From Sporomusa malonica (lineage in GTDB: Bacteria; Bacillota; Negativicutes; Sporomusales; Sporomusaceae), in the NCBI RefSeq assembly GCF_900176355.1, contig NZ_FWXI01000002.1, positions 62,001 through 126,000 on the forward strand: a DNA stretch of 64,000 nt, written 5' to 3'. Below are positions 44,595 through 52,587 of the stretch, in pieces; position 1 is the first letter of the stretch; each line of letters starts with the position of its first letter. The position numbers were made by a program, and so were the translations under genes. The notes below the pieces were generated by a model. The model saw nothing but the letters and a program-made list of their open reading frames with translations, searched no databases and was not told the origin of the DNA.

Positions 44595-45017
44595 ATGAAC
44601 AAACAAATTAGAATGATATTAGTATTAGTATTGGTTTTTGTCGCTGGGTTAGCGTTGACAGGGTGCAATACCGGCCAAGCAGCCATTGGCGTCCTTGATG
44701 TAAACAAAGTCATGGCTGATAGCCCTAAGGTAAAGCAATTTCAGGATCAGCTTAATGTCAAAGGCAAAGAATTGAGCGATCAACTGGAAAAAGACAAAGC
44801 CAGCATCAGCGCTGAAGAGTTCCAAAAGCGCCAGGAAACAGCGTATGGTGAATTCCTCAAGATTAAACAAGACCTGGAAACACAAATTGACAACGCTATT
44901 AAACAAGCCATTGAGCAAGTAAGCAAAGAGAAAAAACTTGGCGTTGTTCTCTACAAAAACAGTGTAGCCCAAGGCGGCACTGACATAACTGATGATGTAA
45001 TTAAGAAAATGCAATAA
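44595..45017 (+). CDS. Skp/OmpH-like lipoprotein, copy 3
   Basis: A 140-residue predicted lipoprotein: signal peptide with lipobox ALTGC (Cys near residue 24), strand IGVLDVNKVMADSPKV, helical hairpin (about 48-105) and closing strand KKLGVVLYKNSVAQGGTDIT. This is the normal Skp length apart from the lipid anchor. It likely acts with its neighbours in moving barrel proteins or other clients across the periplasm. ATG 44595 follows GAAGGAGG. The lpxD gene begins 17 bases after the stop, the same neighbourhood (bamA, skp, lpxD) found in proteobacteria. Confidence 0.87.
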   Translation: MNKQIRMILVLVLVFVAGLALTGCNTGQAAIGVLDVNKVMADSPKVKQFQDQLNVKGKELSDQLEKDKASISAEEFQKRQETAYGEFLKIKQDLETQIDNAIKQAIEQVSKEKKLGVVLYKNSVAQGGTDITDDVIKKMQ

Positions 45018-45033
45018 GCAGGAGGCAGCTTTT

Positions 45034-46050
45034 GTGAAGAAGACGTTAGTTGAGCTTGCCGCCCTGCTGAACGGTACGGCCACCGAGGCTGCCGGCATAG
45101 AAATCACCGGTATCACCAATATTGATGATGCCGGTTCTGGTGATATTACTTTTGCAGTGCCGCCACACATTGAAAAAGCAGGTAAATGCGGCGCTGCAGC
45201 CGTAATCATTCCTGATACCACGCAATCATTTCCCAAACCGGCTATCCGGGTGGCTAATCCCCGGATGGCCTTTACCACGTTATTGAGCCTGTTTACACCC
45301 AAGCCGGACGTGTCTCCTGGCGTCCATCCTGCTGCGGTTGTAAGTGCCTCAGCTAAGCTGGGTGCTAATGTGGCTGTCATGGCCCATGTAGTTGTTGATG
45401 ATAACGCTGTAATTGGCGATAACACAATCCTATATCCGCATACGTATATAGGACGCCATGCTATTGTTGGCAGTGATACGCTCATTTATCCCAATGTGAC
45501 CATCAGGGAAAACTGCCAGGTGGGCAACCGGGTGATTATTCAAAGCGGTGCTGTAATTGGCAGCGACGGCTTTGGATTTGTTACCGTAGGCGGCAAACAT
45601 CAGAAAGTGCCGCAAGTAGGTAATGTAATCATTGAAGATGATGTTGAGATTGGCGCCAATACCTGTCTTGACCGGGCCACTACCGGCAGCACCATTGTAA
45701 AACAAGGCACCAAAATTGATAATTTAGTGCATTTGGCTCACAATGTGGTGGTGGGTGAAAACTGTTTCTTTGTTGCTCAAACCGGGATTGCCGGCAGCGC
45801 AAAGATTGGCAATAACGTAACCTTTGCCGGTCAATCAGGTAGTGCCGGTCACTTGACCATTGGTGATAATTGCGTATTTGCCGCCAGATCAGCACCTATC
45901 AACGACACCCCGGCCAACTCCTTTTGTGCTGGTTTTCCTGCCCGGCCTCATAGAGAATGGCTGCGCTCTGAAGCGGCGGTTGGCCGGTTGCCGGAACTCA
46001 TCAAGAAAGTCCGTGAACTTGAACAGCGCTTAGCAGAGGTTGAAAAATAA
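45034..46050 (+). CDS. lpxD: UDP-3-O-acylglucosamine N-acyltransferase
   Basis: LpxD adds the second acyl chain to UDP-3-O-acyl-glucosamine in lipid A synthesis. The 338-residue protein has an N-terminal uridine-binding domain (ITNIDDAGSGDITFA near residue 28), then a left-handed beta helix of hexapeptide repeats (about 105-300), with the catalytic His expected in LVHLAHNVVVGENC. It ends in a helical tail with ELIKKVRELEQRL. GTG 45034 follows GCAGGAGG. It follows the skp-like genes as in proteobacterial bamA-skp-lpxD operons, here well apart from lpxC and lpxA. Confidence 0.96.
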   Translation: MKKTLVELAALLNGTATEAAGIEITGITNIDDAGSGDITFAVPPHIEKAGKCGAAAVIIPDTTQSFPKPAIRVANPRMAFTTLLSLFTPKPDVSPGVHPAAVVSASAKLGANVAVMAHVVVDDNAVIGDNTILYPHTYIGRHAIVGSDTLIYPNVTIRENCQVGNRVIIQSGAVIGSDGFGFVTVGGKHQKVPQVGNVIIEDDVEIGANTCLDRATTGSTIVKQGTKIDNLVHLAHNVVVGENCFFVAQTGIAGSAKIGNNVTFAGQSGSAGHLTIGDNCVFAARSAPINDTPANSFCAGFPARPHREWLRSEAAVGRLPELIKKVRELEQRLAEVEK

Positions 46051-46059
46051 CAGAAACAA

Positions 46060-46091
46060 CGAGGTATACGTGTGTATGCCTCGATTTTTTT
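46060..46091 (+). terminator. Terminator after lpxD
   Basis: A ten-pair stem (CGAGGTATAC with GTATGCCTCG, one G-T pair) with loop GTGT is followed by A and seven T residues. Confidence 0.93.
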
Positions 46092-46196
46092 ATCCCCACA
46101 AATTGGCGGACACCAGCTAGCAGGATTTTTTCGCATAACAGGGAATTAATATAAACTTATAGCACACTATATACAATCTTAGTAAGGAGAATATTT

Positions 46197-46829
46197 ATGA
46201 AAAAAACCATTCTTGCAGCTGCAGTATTACTTTTGGCAGCAGCTCCCGTATATGCCGCACCATCAATCAACGGCTCAACAGGTCTAATCAATACCCCATC
46301 AGCTGACGTCCTGCAGGAGGGCCAGTTTTCCCTTGGTTATCATCACTTAAAAGAGGGCGGTGTTGGTAGTTTTAACATCAGTCTGGCTAACAAGCTGGAA
46401 GTTGGTGTAGCCGGATTCCGCTATGACAACGATAGCAACAAAGAAAATCAAACCTATTTTAATGCCAAATTTGGTCTGGTGCCAGAGACTATTCTTACTC
46501 CAGGCTTGGCCATTGGGGTAGAAGATGCTGGTAATCGTGACAAGCGCACCTATTATGCCGCAGCAAGCAAAGCACTTCCGTTCGGTTTCCGCATACATGC
46601 CGGTATTGGTGACGGGCGTTATGACGGTGTATTTGCCGCTGTAGAAAAAACCATTAACCCAGTCGGTATTATTACCGGCAACAACGTATTCCCTGCTACT
46701 ACCCTGATTGCCGAGTGGGATGGCGACCGGATGAACTATGGGGCACGCATGGCAATTGTTCCAGGTCTAAAAATTGATGCCGGCTGGCGTCATAGTGAAA
46801 CCTACTTTGGGTTAAGTTACACATATTAG
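46197..46829 (+). CDS. YjbH-domain outer-membrane protein candidate
   Basis: A 210-residue exported protein with a signal peptide (about 1-20, ending VYAAP). The mature part begins SINGSTGLINTPSADVLQEGQ, a pattern characteristic of YjbH-type outer-membrane proteins, and continues as alternating strands that end in Tyr (GLSYTY), suggesting a small barrel of about ten strands. In proteobacteria YjbH proteins are much larger and linked to exopolysaccharide export, so this shorter protein may be a basic barrel of that family. ATG 46197 follows AAGGAGAA. It lies between lpxD and an acyltransferase gene. Exact function is unknown. Confidence 0.72.
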   Translation: MKKTILAAAVLLLAAAPVYAAPSINGSTGLINTPSADVLQEGQFSLGYHHLKEGGVGSFNISLANKLEVGVAGFRYDNDSNKENQTYFNAKFGLVPETILTPGLAIGVEDAGNRDKRTYYAAASKALPFGFRIHAGIGDGRYDGVFAAVEKTINPVGIITGNNVFPATTLIAEWDGDRMNYGARMAIVPGLKIDAGWRHSETYFGLSYTY

Positions 46830-46839
46830 GAGTAGCGAT

Positions 46840-47706
46840 ATGCAGTATCATTTGGTGAAATGTCTAAGCAGCCTGGTCTGTTTGTTGCCAGCCAGGCTTA
46901 GACGGGGTCTGGGCTGTCTGATAGGTAACCTATGCTGGCCATTTGTTCCGGTCAAAAGGCGTAACATGGCGATTAATAATATTTGCCGCAGTCTTGGCGT
47001 TGATGAACGCCAGGCATACGCGCTGGCAAAGGCCAGCGCAGTGCGGTTTGGCCCGATGTTTATGGAAGTTCTCTATATGCCGCGCTTAACGAAAGATAAC
47101 ATTGGACAGGTTGTCAAACTAAGCGGCCACGAGCATCTTGAAGCCGCTTTAAAGCTGGGGCGGGGAGCCGTATTGGCCACCGCGCACAGCGGTAACTGGG
47201 AACTGCTTGGCGCGGCCCTGGCTATGCATGGATTTCCCCTGGTTGCTGTTGTTCAGCGGCAGACAAACGCCGCCATGGACAGCTTTATCAATGAATACCG
47301 AACCAAAGCCGGCATGCATGTTACCTATAAGCAAGGCGTCCGGGAGATGGTGAAGTTGCTTTGTTCAGGCAAGATTATCGGGCTGTTAATGGATCAAGAC
47401 AATCACCGGGATGGTGTGTTTATCGAATTCTTTTCCAGGCCTGCTTCCACTCCACAGGGAGCTGCAGCCTTAGGCCGCCTGAATAATGCCCCGATAGTTC
47501 CGGCCTTTATTACAACGAACCCAGACGGAACTCACACGGCAATCATTCATCCCCACCTTATCGTGGAAAAAACAGCAGATCGCGACTATGATATTCGTAT
47601 TACTACACAGCGTTTGACACAGATTATTGAAAACCATGTTAGAAAATATCCACATGAATGGTTTTGGCTGCACAACCGCTGGAAGACACCGCCGCCTGCC
47701 ATGTAA
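46840..47706 (+). CDS. Lipid A biosynthesis acyltransferase (LpxL/HtrB family), copy 1
   Basis: A 288-residue membrane-associated enzyme that should add a secondary acyl chain to a Kdo-lipid A precursor. The HxxxxE catalytic motif is present as HSGNWE (His116, Glu121), and the family's later DQD motif occurs in GLLMDQDNHRDG near 185-196. ATG 46840 is 10 bases after the preceding stop, with AGGAG inside the gap. A second related gene lies at 62959; the two share length and the WxxxRW C-terminal pattern (WLHNRWK here, WFKKRWN there), so each may add a different acyl chain. A hairpin terminator follows directly. Confidence 0.88.
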   Translation: MQYHLVKCLSSLVCLLPARLRRGLGCLIGNLCWPFVPVKRRNMAINNICRSLGVDERQAYALAKASAVRFGPMFMEVLYMPRLTKDNIGQVVKLSGHEHLEAALKLGRGAVLATAHSGNWELLGAALAMHGFPLVAVVQRQTNAAMDSFINEYRTKAGMHVTYKQGVREMVKLLCSGKIIGLLMDQDNHRDGVFIEFFSRPASTPQGAAALGRLNNAPIVPAFITTNPDGTHTAIIHPHLIVEKTADRDYDIRITTQRLTQIIENHVRKYPHEWFWLHNRWKTPPPAM

Positions 47707-47711
47707 AAGTC

Positions 47712-47746
47712 GAGATTGCTTCGCATCAGCGAAGCAATCTCTTTTT
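47712..47746 (+). terminator. Terminator formed by a compact family B repeat, copy 3
   Basis: A 13-pair perfect stem (GAGATTGCTTCGC with GCGAAGCAATCTC), loop ATCA, then TTTTT. It shares the outer arms of the repeats at 15483 and 17034 without the inner GCAATGAC pair. Confidence 0.9.
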
Positions 47747-47790
47747 AATTACTTACAATATATACAAAAACACATTTTTTGATATACTTA

Positions 47791-47820
47791 TAGACAATAA
47801 AATGATATACGTGATATAAT
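47791..47820 (+). promoter_or_regulatory. Sigma-A-type promoter for the unusual ABC transporter
   Basis: TAGACA at 47791-47796 and TATAAT at 47815-47820 with an 18-base spacer. The start site near 47827 rules out the in-frame ATG at 47819 and supports ATG 47849. Confidence 0.75.
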
Positions 47821-47848
47821 GTACACCAGAAATGAGGTGACTGAATCC

Positions 47849-50221
47849 ATGTTAACACAAGGAAACAAAATCATTAAATTCATGAAAAGTATGTTTAAAG
47901 ACTCGATTCAACGCGATATTCTGACACTGATTACTGTCAGTGTACTCATAGGCTCATTGTTGGCTGGTTCGGTCTCCATGGCCGCGAATACTTATTTTTC
48001 GAAAACCCTGTCCAATCTTGTGGGCGATTATGGTGAATATGACGTAATCATTCAAGTCAGAGAAGAAAATCGCGAAGATGCAGCTGTTCACATCGAAAAG
48101 ATTGTAAATGAAGTGTTTCCAGGTGGTAAAGTGAAAGCTGGTCCAAACATTACTGGTAAGACGCCGTTTTTTGTTTCTTTACCGGACCAATATAAAACTA
48201 AAAAAGTGTACGAAGATTTGACGAAAAGCTTTGGCGGCATCCCTGGCGGCGGCAGTGTCGGCGTTATGACCGAACCACGTTTGACTGTCCGGGGTGTACC
48301 GGAAGGTGCAAGAAATATGCTAATCGAGCGCATTATGCAGATGGAAGGCGTCCGCTTTGCTTTCCGGGATGGTGGATCAGTGGGCGTAATATTAAGCTCG
48401 CTTGACAAATCTTCTACTGTTAGTGCTGCGATCAAGACAGTGTTGAAGGACTATCAGGTAATTGAAATCAGTTTCCCAGTAGGCAGTGAGCCTTCCAACC
48501 CAGTGCGACTGGGTGAAGCTATTGCTGAAACCATGCAGAAAGACCTCCGCCTTGAATATGCCCAAAACGTATCTGTTGACGGTAAAAATGATGATATGAC
48601 CTACATGGTTAGCACCATGCTGGAACTGAAACGTTTCCTACAGGCATATGCGGCTCAAGTTACAGTTACCCCAGGCGCCGGTACTCAACTGGCTAAAGGG
48701 GATATTGTTGTCTTTCAGGGAACGGCTGCTACAGCTCCACAAGCTGGGAGTGCCCCGGCAAAAGGCAATGTTGTTGTGGAAATTACAGCAACTAGTGCTA
48801 ATGGTGCAGCCGAAGGCCGTATCACCGAAGGTGATGCCTCCTGGTTAGGCAACCAGACAGGCAATGCCCAAGGCTATAAACTCGAGAAAAATGCTGTAAG
48901 TGGACAAATAGTAACAGCGACATACAAAAATCCGCGTCAGGAATTGGGAACCGCTCTTAGCGAAACAGGCAAACTTGTCGGACAAATCCCCGGCTTTGCC
49001 CAAGATACTAAGAGTCTTAGTTCTGTGGCCCTTGGAGCTCTAGATAACTATGGCAGCGGTGTTGCTGCGCTGGAACAGATACTGTCCAGTCTGCAAGTAG
49101 CTGGCGGCACAATTCAGGCAGCGACCAGTGCGCTTGCTGGGATCGATACCAGCGGTATCCGCTACCAGCTTGACAATTCGTCCCGCACACTCGGAGGCCT
49201 GGCCAATAGCTTGCAGGTACTTCGTTTGGTCAATGGTGATGTTGGTACAACCATCAGTAATCTTAGTGGAGCCCAGCAGAATTTGAGTAACTTAAGCTCC
49301 AACCTGTCTCAGCTGGACGATGTAGCAGCCAATGCCAGACGCGCTAAGTCAGCCATTGACAATATTGTCGCCAATGGTCAAAATACCATAGCTACTTTGC
49401 AAGCCTTTGACGTGAATGGTGCAAGAACCAGTCTCACAAGTGCTAATACCCGTCTGGGGGCACTGCAGGAATTGAATGTGCCCATAATTACTACCCAGGT
49501 TCAGTACCTGGCAGGTGCTGTTCCTAACCTTAAAGACGAAGAAATTAACCACTCAATCAATTTGTTGGATAAATTCATTGCCGGACAAGTAATTCCTGGT
49601 GCACGAATCCAGATTTTGACTACCAGCAGCATTGATGTTAACTCGGTCGCTCCTGTTGTTCATAAGCAGGCAGGCCATGAAAATGTATCACTGTATTCGA
49701 CAGCGCTGGGGGTAATCGAACCTGATCCACGTGGTGAGCTGTATCAGGTGCTCACCGAGGTTAAGAGTATTCTGGCCGGTATGACGGCCATAATTATTAC
49801 CATCTTATTCCTGGGGCTTGACCACACCGCGATTATGACAGTCATACGCCGTAAGCGTCTAAGCAAAAAAGTACCTCTTACCGGCTGGCGCAAAGTAGTT
49901 GAACGCATGACAATCACCTTTAGTGCCCCTGAACGCAGCTATGGTATGGGTGTAGGGGCGGTAATGCTAACAGCCATGTTCATTCTGTCAGGCGGCGGTA
50001 TCCCGTATCTTCCCTGGATTGGCGTGCCATTCCTGGGAGCCATGCTTGGTCTGGTGGTTGCCTGTTATACCGAAAAAATCAGCCCGATTGCCGGTGAGGA
50101 AGTTATGGCCGGCGAGGCACTAGGCCTTTCTATGGATGAAGTAATGCGCGAGATCGTTATCCCCAGCGGTCGTCCAGGTCTAATGCAAAAACTCAATCAA
50201 CGTAAAGTAAAATTTAAATAG
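47849..50221 (+). CDS. Large ABC transporter permease-like protein with periplasmic coiled-coil domain
   Basis: I do not recognise a named family. The 790-residue protein has one membrane segment near residues 20-45, a very large external region (about 50-635) and three membrane segments at the end (about 642-665, 700-717, 723-740). The external region contains long Ala/Ser/Asn/Leu/Gln helices (about 400-580) likely to form a coiled coil. The C-terminal cytoplasmic stretch EALGLSMDEVMREIVIP resembles the EAA coupling loop of amino-acid and metal ABC permeases. An ATPase gene follows 16 bases later. ATG 47849 follows GAGGTGA. A trans-envelope transporter for a lipid or envelope component is inferred from lying next to lpxC. 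Confidence 0.7.
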   Translation: MLTQGNKIIKFMKSMFKDSIQRDILTLITVSVLIGSLLAGSVSMAANTYFSKTLSNLVGDYGEYDVIIQVREENREDAAVHIEKIVNEVFPGGKVKAGPNITGKTPFFVSLPDQYKTKKVYEDLTKSFGGIPGGGSVGVMTEPRLTVRGVPEGARNMLIERIMQMEGVRFAFRDGGSVGVILSSLDKSSTVSAAIKTVLKDYQVIEISFPVGSEPSNPVRLGEAIAETMQKDLRLEYAQNVSVDGKNDDMTYMVSTMLELKRFLQAYAAQVTVTPGAGTQLAKGDIVVFQGTAATAPQAGSAPAKGNVVVEITATSANGAAEGRITEGDASWLGNQTGNAQGYKLEKNAVSGQIVTATYKNPRQELGTALSETGKLVGQIPGFAQDTKSLSSVALGALDNYGSGVAALEQILSSLQVAGGTIQAATSALAGIDTSGIRYQLDNSSRTLGGLANSLQVLRLVNGDVGTTISNLSGAQQNLSNLSSNLSQLDDVAANARRAKSAIDNIVANGQNTIATLQAFDVNGARTSLTSANTRLGALQELNVPIITTQVQYLAGAVPNLKDEEINHSINLLDKFIAGQVIPGARIQILTTSSIDVNSVAPVVHKQAGHENVSLYSTALGVIEPDPRGELYQVLTEVKSILAGMTAIIITILFLGLDHTAIMTVIRRKRLSKKVPLTGWRKVVERMTITFSAPERSYGMGVGAVMLTAMFILSGGGIPYLPWIGVPFLGAMLGLVVACYTEKISPIAGEEVMAGEALGLSMDEVMREIVIPSGRPGLMQKLNQRKVKFK

Positions 50222-50237
50222 ATAGGAGGTGAGCTAG

Positions 50238-51011
50238 GTGCTCAATATCCAAAACCTGTATAAAACGTTTGGCAGCCTTGTCGCAGTTAACAACCTGAAC
50301 CTGTCCGTGGCTCCAGGGGAAACAGTCGTTATTATGGGGCCATCAGGCTGCGGCAAATCAACAACAATCCGGATGATCAACAGGCTGATTGAGGCTGATA
50401 GCGGCTCAATCCTATTTGACGGAGTAGATATTACCCAATTAGATGATCATACCCTAAGAAACATGCGCAAACGCATCGGGTATGTGTTTCAGCACTTCAA
50501 TCTCATCAACCGCCTCAGCGCGGTGGAGAATGTCATGCTAGGCCTGGTCATGGGCGGCCAATCCAAGGAAGAAGCCTATGATAAAGCCCTGGCGGCACTG
50601 ACAAAAGTAGGTATGGAGCAGTTGATTGATCACAAACCAGGTCAACTATCTGGTGGTCAGCAGCAGCGGGTGGGTATCGCCCGCGCTCTGGCGTTCGAAC
50701 CTGAGCTCATGTTATGGGACGAGCCAACTGCTTCGCTTGACCCCATGCTTGTCAGAGAGGTACTAGTAGTCATGGAAGAACTGGCAAAATACCGGGCTGC
50801 CACCATGCTGGTAGTTACCCATGAAATTGCCTTTGCCCTGCATGTGGCCGACCGCATTGTGCTTATGGAAAAGGGCGCGATTGTCGAGTCTGGCATACCC
50901 AGTCAGGTATTTGTAAATCCGGTTTCCCACGTTGGCTGCCAGTATAAAGAGCTTATCGAGTATCAGCTGAATACCAGCGCCCGTACCCTGGCTGGCAAAC
51001 GTATAGCATAG
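50238..51011 (+). CDS. ABC transporter ATPase (GlnQ-like) paired with the large permease
   Basis: A 257-residue ATPase of the polar amino acid (GlnQ/HisP) type, with Walker A GPSGCGKS (residues 35-42), signature LSGGQQQRVGIARAL near 137, Walker B LMLWDEPTASLDP near 158 and switch His in VTHEIAFA. The start is GTG 50238, after TAGGAGGTGAG. No solute-binding protein gene or ordinary GlnP permease is adjacent; the only partner is the preceding 790-residue membrane protein. The two probably form one transporter. A family-level assignment as amino-acid importer should not be taken at face value in this context. Confidence 0.9.
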   Translation: MLNIQNLYKTFGSLVAVNNLNLSVAPGETVVIMGPSGCGKSTTIRMINRLIEADSGSILFDGVDITQLDDHTLRNMRKRIGYVFQHFNLINRLSAVENVMLGLVMGGQSKEEAYDKALAALTKVGMEQLIDHKPGQLSGGQQQRVGIARALAFEPELMLWDEPTASLDPMLVREVLVVMEELAKYRAATMLVVTHEIAFALHVADRIVLMEKGAIVESGIPSQVFVNPVSHVGCQYKELIEYQLNTSARTLAGKRIA

Positions 51012-51046
51012 GAGCAATCTCCCCTCCATAATTTTTAATCTCATGC

Positions 51047-51075
51047 TTGCACAAAAGGATAAATTCCTGTAGAAT
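51047..51075 (+). promoter_or_regulatory. Sigma-A-type promoter for lpxC
   Basis: TTGCAC at 51047-51052 and TAGAAT at 51070-51075 with a 17-base spacer. Transcription would start near 51082, so the open frame from 51079 cannot be used and ATG 51109 is supported. Confidence 0.7.
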
Positions 51076-51108
51076 AAATTGGAATTAGACAATTCAGGAG
51101 GAACCCTA

Positions 51109-51936
51109 ATGGAACGCCAAACCACAGTCGCTTCGCGCGTAGTGTATACAGGCATTGGCCTGCATTCTGGGCGGGACGTGACAATTGCACTCAATCCGGC
51201 CCCTGCTGATAGTGGCATTGTATTTGAGCGCACTGACCTTGCTGGCTTGCCACGTGTGTCTGCTCAAGCTGTCAATGTAACCAATACAATGCGCGCTACT
51301 ACCCTAGAGCGAGGAGAAGCCAAGGTTTTTACCGTAGAACACCTGTTGGCTGCCTTTTACGCGATGGGTATTGATAATTGCCTGGTGGAGATATCATCGG
51401 TGGAACCGCCAGTCGCTGACGGCAGTTCTCTGCCTTTTCTTCAACTGATTGAGTCAGCAGGCCTTGCCTGTCAAGATGAACTGCGCCAGCCGCCGATTGT
51501 TGTTAAAGAAGCCATCTCAGTGCGTTATCCTGATAAATTTATTGCCATTTTGCCTTATGACGGATTTCGCATCACTTTTACCTCAATTAACCCGCATCCG
51601 CTGTTAGGTGTTCAGTTTGGCGACTATGAGATCACTCCTGAAGTTTTTGCCCGGGAGCTGGCTCCGGCCCGCACCATCGGTTTTATGCACGAGGTCGAGG
51701 CACTTAAGGCGCAAGGCTTAGCCTTGGGTGGCAGCCTGGAGAATGCAGTAGTATATGACGACAAAAATTGCCTAACGCCGCTTAGGTTCACTGATGAGCT
51801 GGTTCGGCATAAAATTTTAGATGTAATTGGCGATTTGGCGCTGGCTGGACGTATTGCCGGTCATGTTATTGCAGTAAAATCCAGTCATGCGCTCAATACC
51901 GCGCTGGCAAAAGAAATAGTAAAAGCAAGTATGTGA
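51109..51936 (+). CDS. lpxC: UDP-3-O-acyl-N-acetylglucosamine deacetylase
   Basis: LpxC removes the acetyl group from UDP-3-O-acyl-GlcNAc, the committed step of lipid A synthesis. The 275-residue zinc enzyme has His78 in VEHLLAA and the second zinc motif around HKILDVIGDLAL near 230-241, with the catalytic His in AVKSSHALN near 260. Length is a little short of the Escherichia coli enzyme (305) but normal for diderm Firmicutes. ATG 51109 follows CAGGAGG. It has its own promoter and heads the run of lpxC, fabZ, lpxA, lpxI and lpxB. Confidence 0.97.
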   Translation: MERQTTVASRVVYTGIGLHSGRDVTIALNPAPADSGIVFERTDLAGLPRVSAQAVNVTNTMRATTLERGEAKVFTVEHLLAAFYAMGIDNCLVEISSVEPPVADGSSLPFLQLIESAGLACQDELRQPPIVVKEAISVRYPDKFIAILPYDGFRITFTSINPHPLLGVQFGDYEITPEVFARELAPARTIGFMHEVEALKAQGLALGGSLENAVVYDDKNCLTPLRFTDELVRHKILDVIGDLALAGRIAGHVIAVKSSHALNTALAKEIVKASM

Positions 51937-51961
51937 TTGATTTATGAGGAGGCGCTTTCCT

Positions 51962-52393
51962 GTGATTTTATCATCAACCGAGATTCAAGAGGTTATTCCG
52001 CACCGTTTTCCCATGCTGCTGGTTGACCGTATTGTTGAGCTTGAGCCAATGAAACGGGCAGTAGGCATAAAAAACGTTACAATTAATGAGCACTTTTTCA
52101 TGGGGCATTTCCCCGAAAAGCCTGTTATGCCAGGCGTGCTTATTTTAGAAGCCATGGCCCAGGTTGGCGGGGTAGCTATGCTTTATCCAGAAGAATACCG
52201 GGGAAAACTGGCCTTCTTTGCCGGCATGGACCGGGTTAAATTTAGAAAACCTGTAACCCCTGGCGACCAACTATACATGGTGGCCGAGATAATTAAACTG
52301 CGCGGCTCAGCTGGCAAAGTGTGGGCTCAAGCCTTTGTCGAGGGTCAGGTCGTGGCTGAAGCCGAGTTTTTGTTTGCGCTTACCTCCCGATAA
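51962..52393 (+). CDS. fabZ: 3-hydroxyacyl-ACP dehydratase
   Basis: FabZ removes water from 3-hydroxyacyl-ACP in fatty acid elongation and so competes with LpxA and LpxD for the same precursor. The 143-residue protein has the catalytic His49 in [11 protein letters not shown] and Glu63 in LILEAMAQ. An in-frame ATG at 51944 is followed immediately by the ribosome site GAGGAGG, so GTG 51962 is chosen, which also gives the usual length. It sits between lpxC and lpxA, the classic place that ties phospholipid and lipid A production together. Confidence 0.96.
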   Translation: MILSSTEIQEVIPHRFPMLLVDRIVELEPMKRAVGIKNVTINEHFFMGHFPEKPVMPGVLILEAMAQVGGVAMLYPEEYRGKLAFFAGMDRVKFRKPVTPGDQLYMVAEIIKLRGSAGKVWAQAFVEGQVVAEAEFLFALTSR

Positions 52394-52499
52394 TAGTTGA
52401 AATACTGATATAACCACTGAAAACTGGTTGTTAAACGGTAATAATGGTTGTTTTCGGGTGATTTAGGTTAATTTTGCCTAATTTCAGTATGCCATTTTT

Positions 52500-52513
52500 C
52501 GACTGTCCAGTCG
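52500..52513. promoter_or_regulatory. Palindrome upstream of lpxA, same core as the tolC operator
   Basis: CGACTG and CAGTCG form a perfect palindrome around TC, giving GACTGnnCAGTC as at 32393. An AT-rich stretch with TATAAC at 52521 follows, though no good -35 box is seen. The rest of the 194-base fabZ-lpxA gap is AT-rich with repeated TGGTTGTT words and no other clear feature. Confidence 0.45.
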
Positions 52514-52587
52514 GAATATATATAACAATAAACGACACACAGGACCTGCTTATATAAGTTCTAATTTAGTGGGGAGTTGATTTTAAT

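Noticed and set aside
44649-45485. 278-codon open frame on the - strand across the skp-like and lpxD genes
   Set aside because: It spans two real genes and their gap and has no ribosome site or family resemblance.
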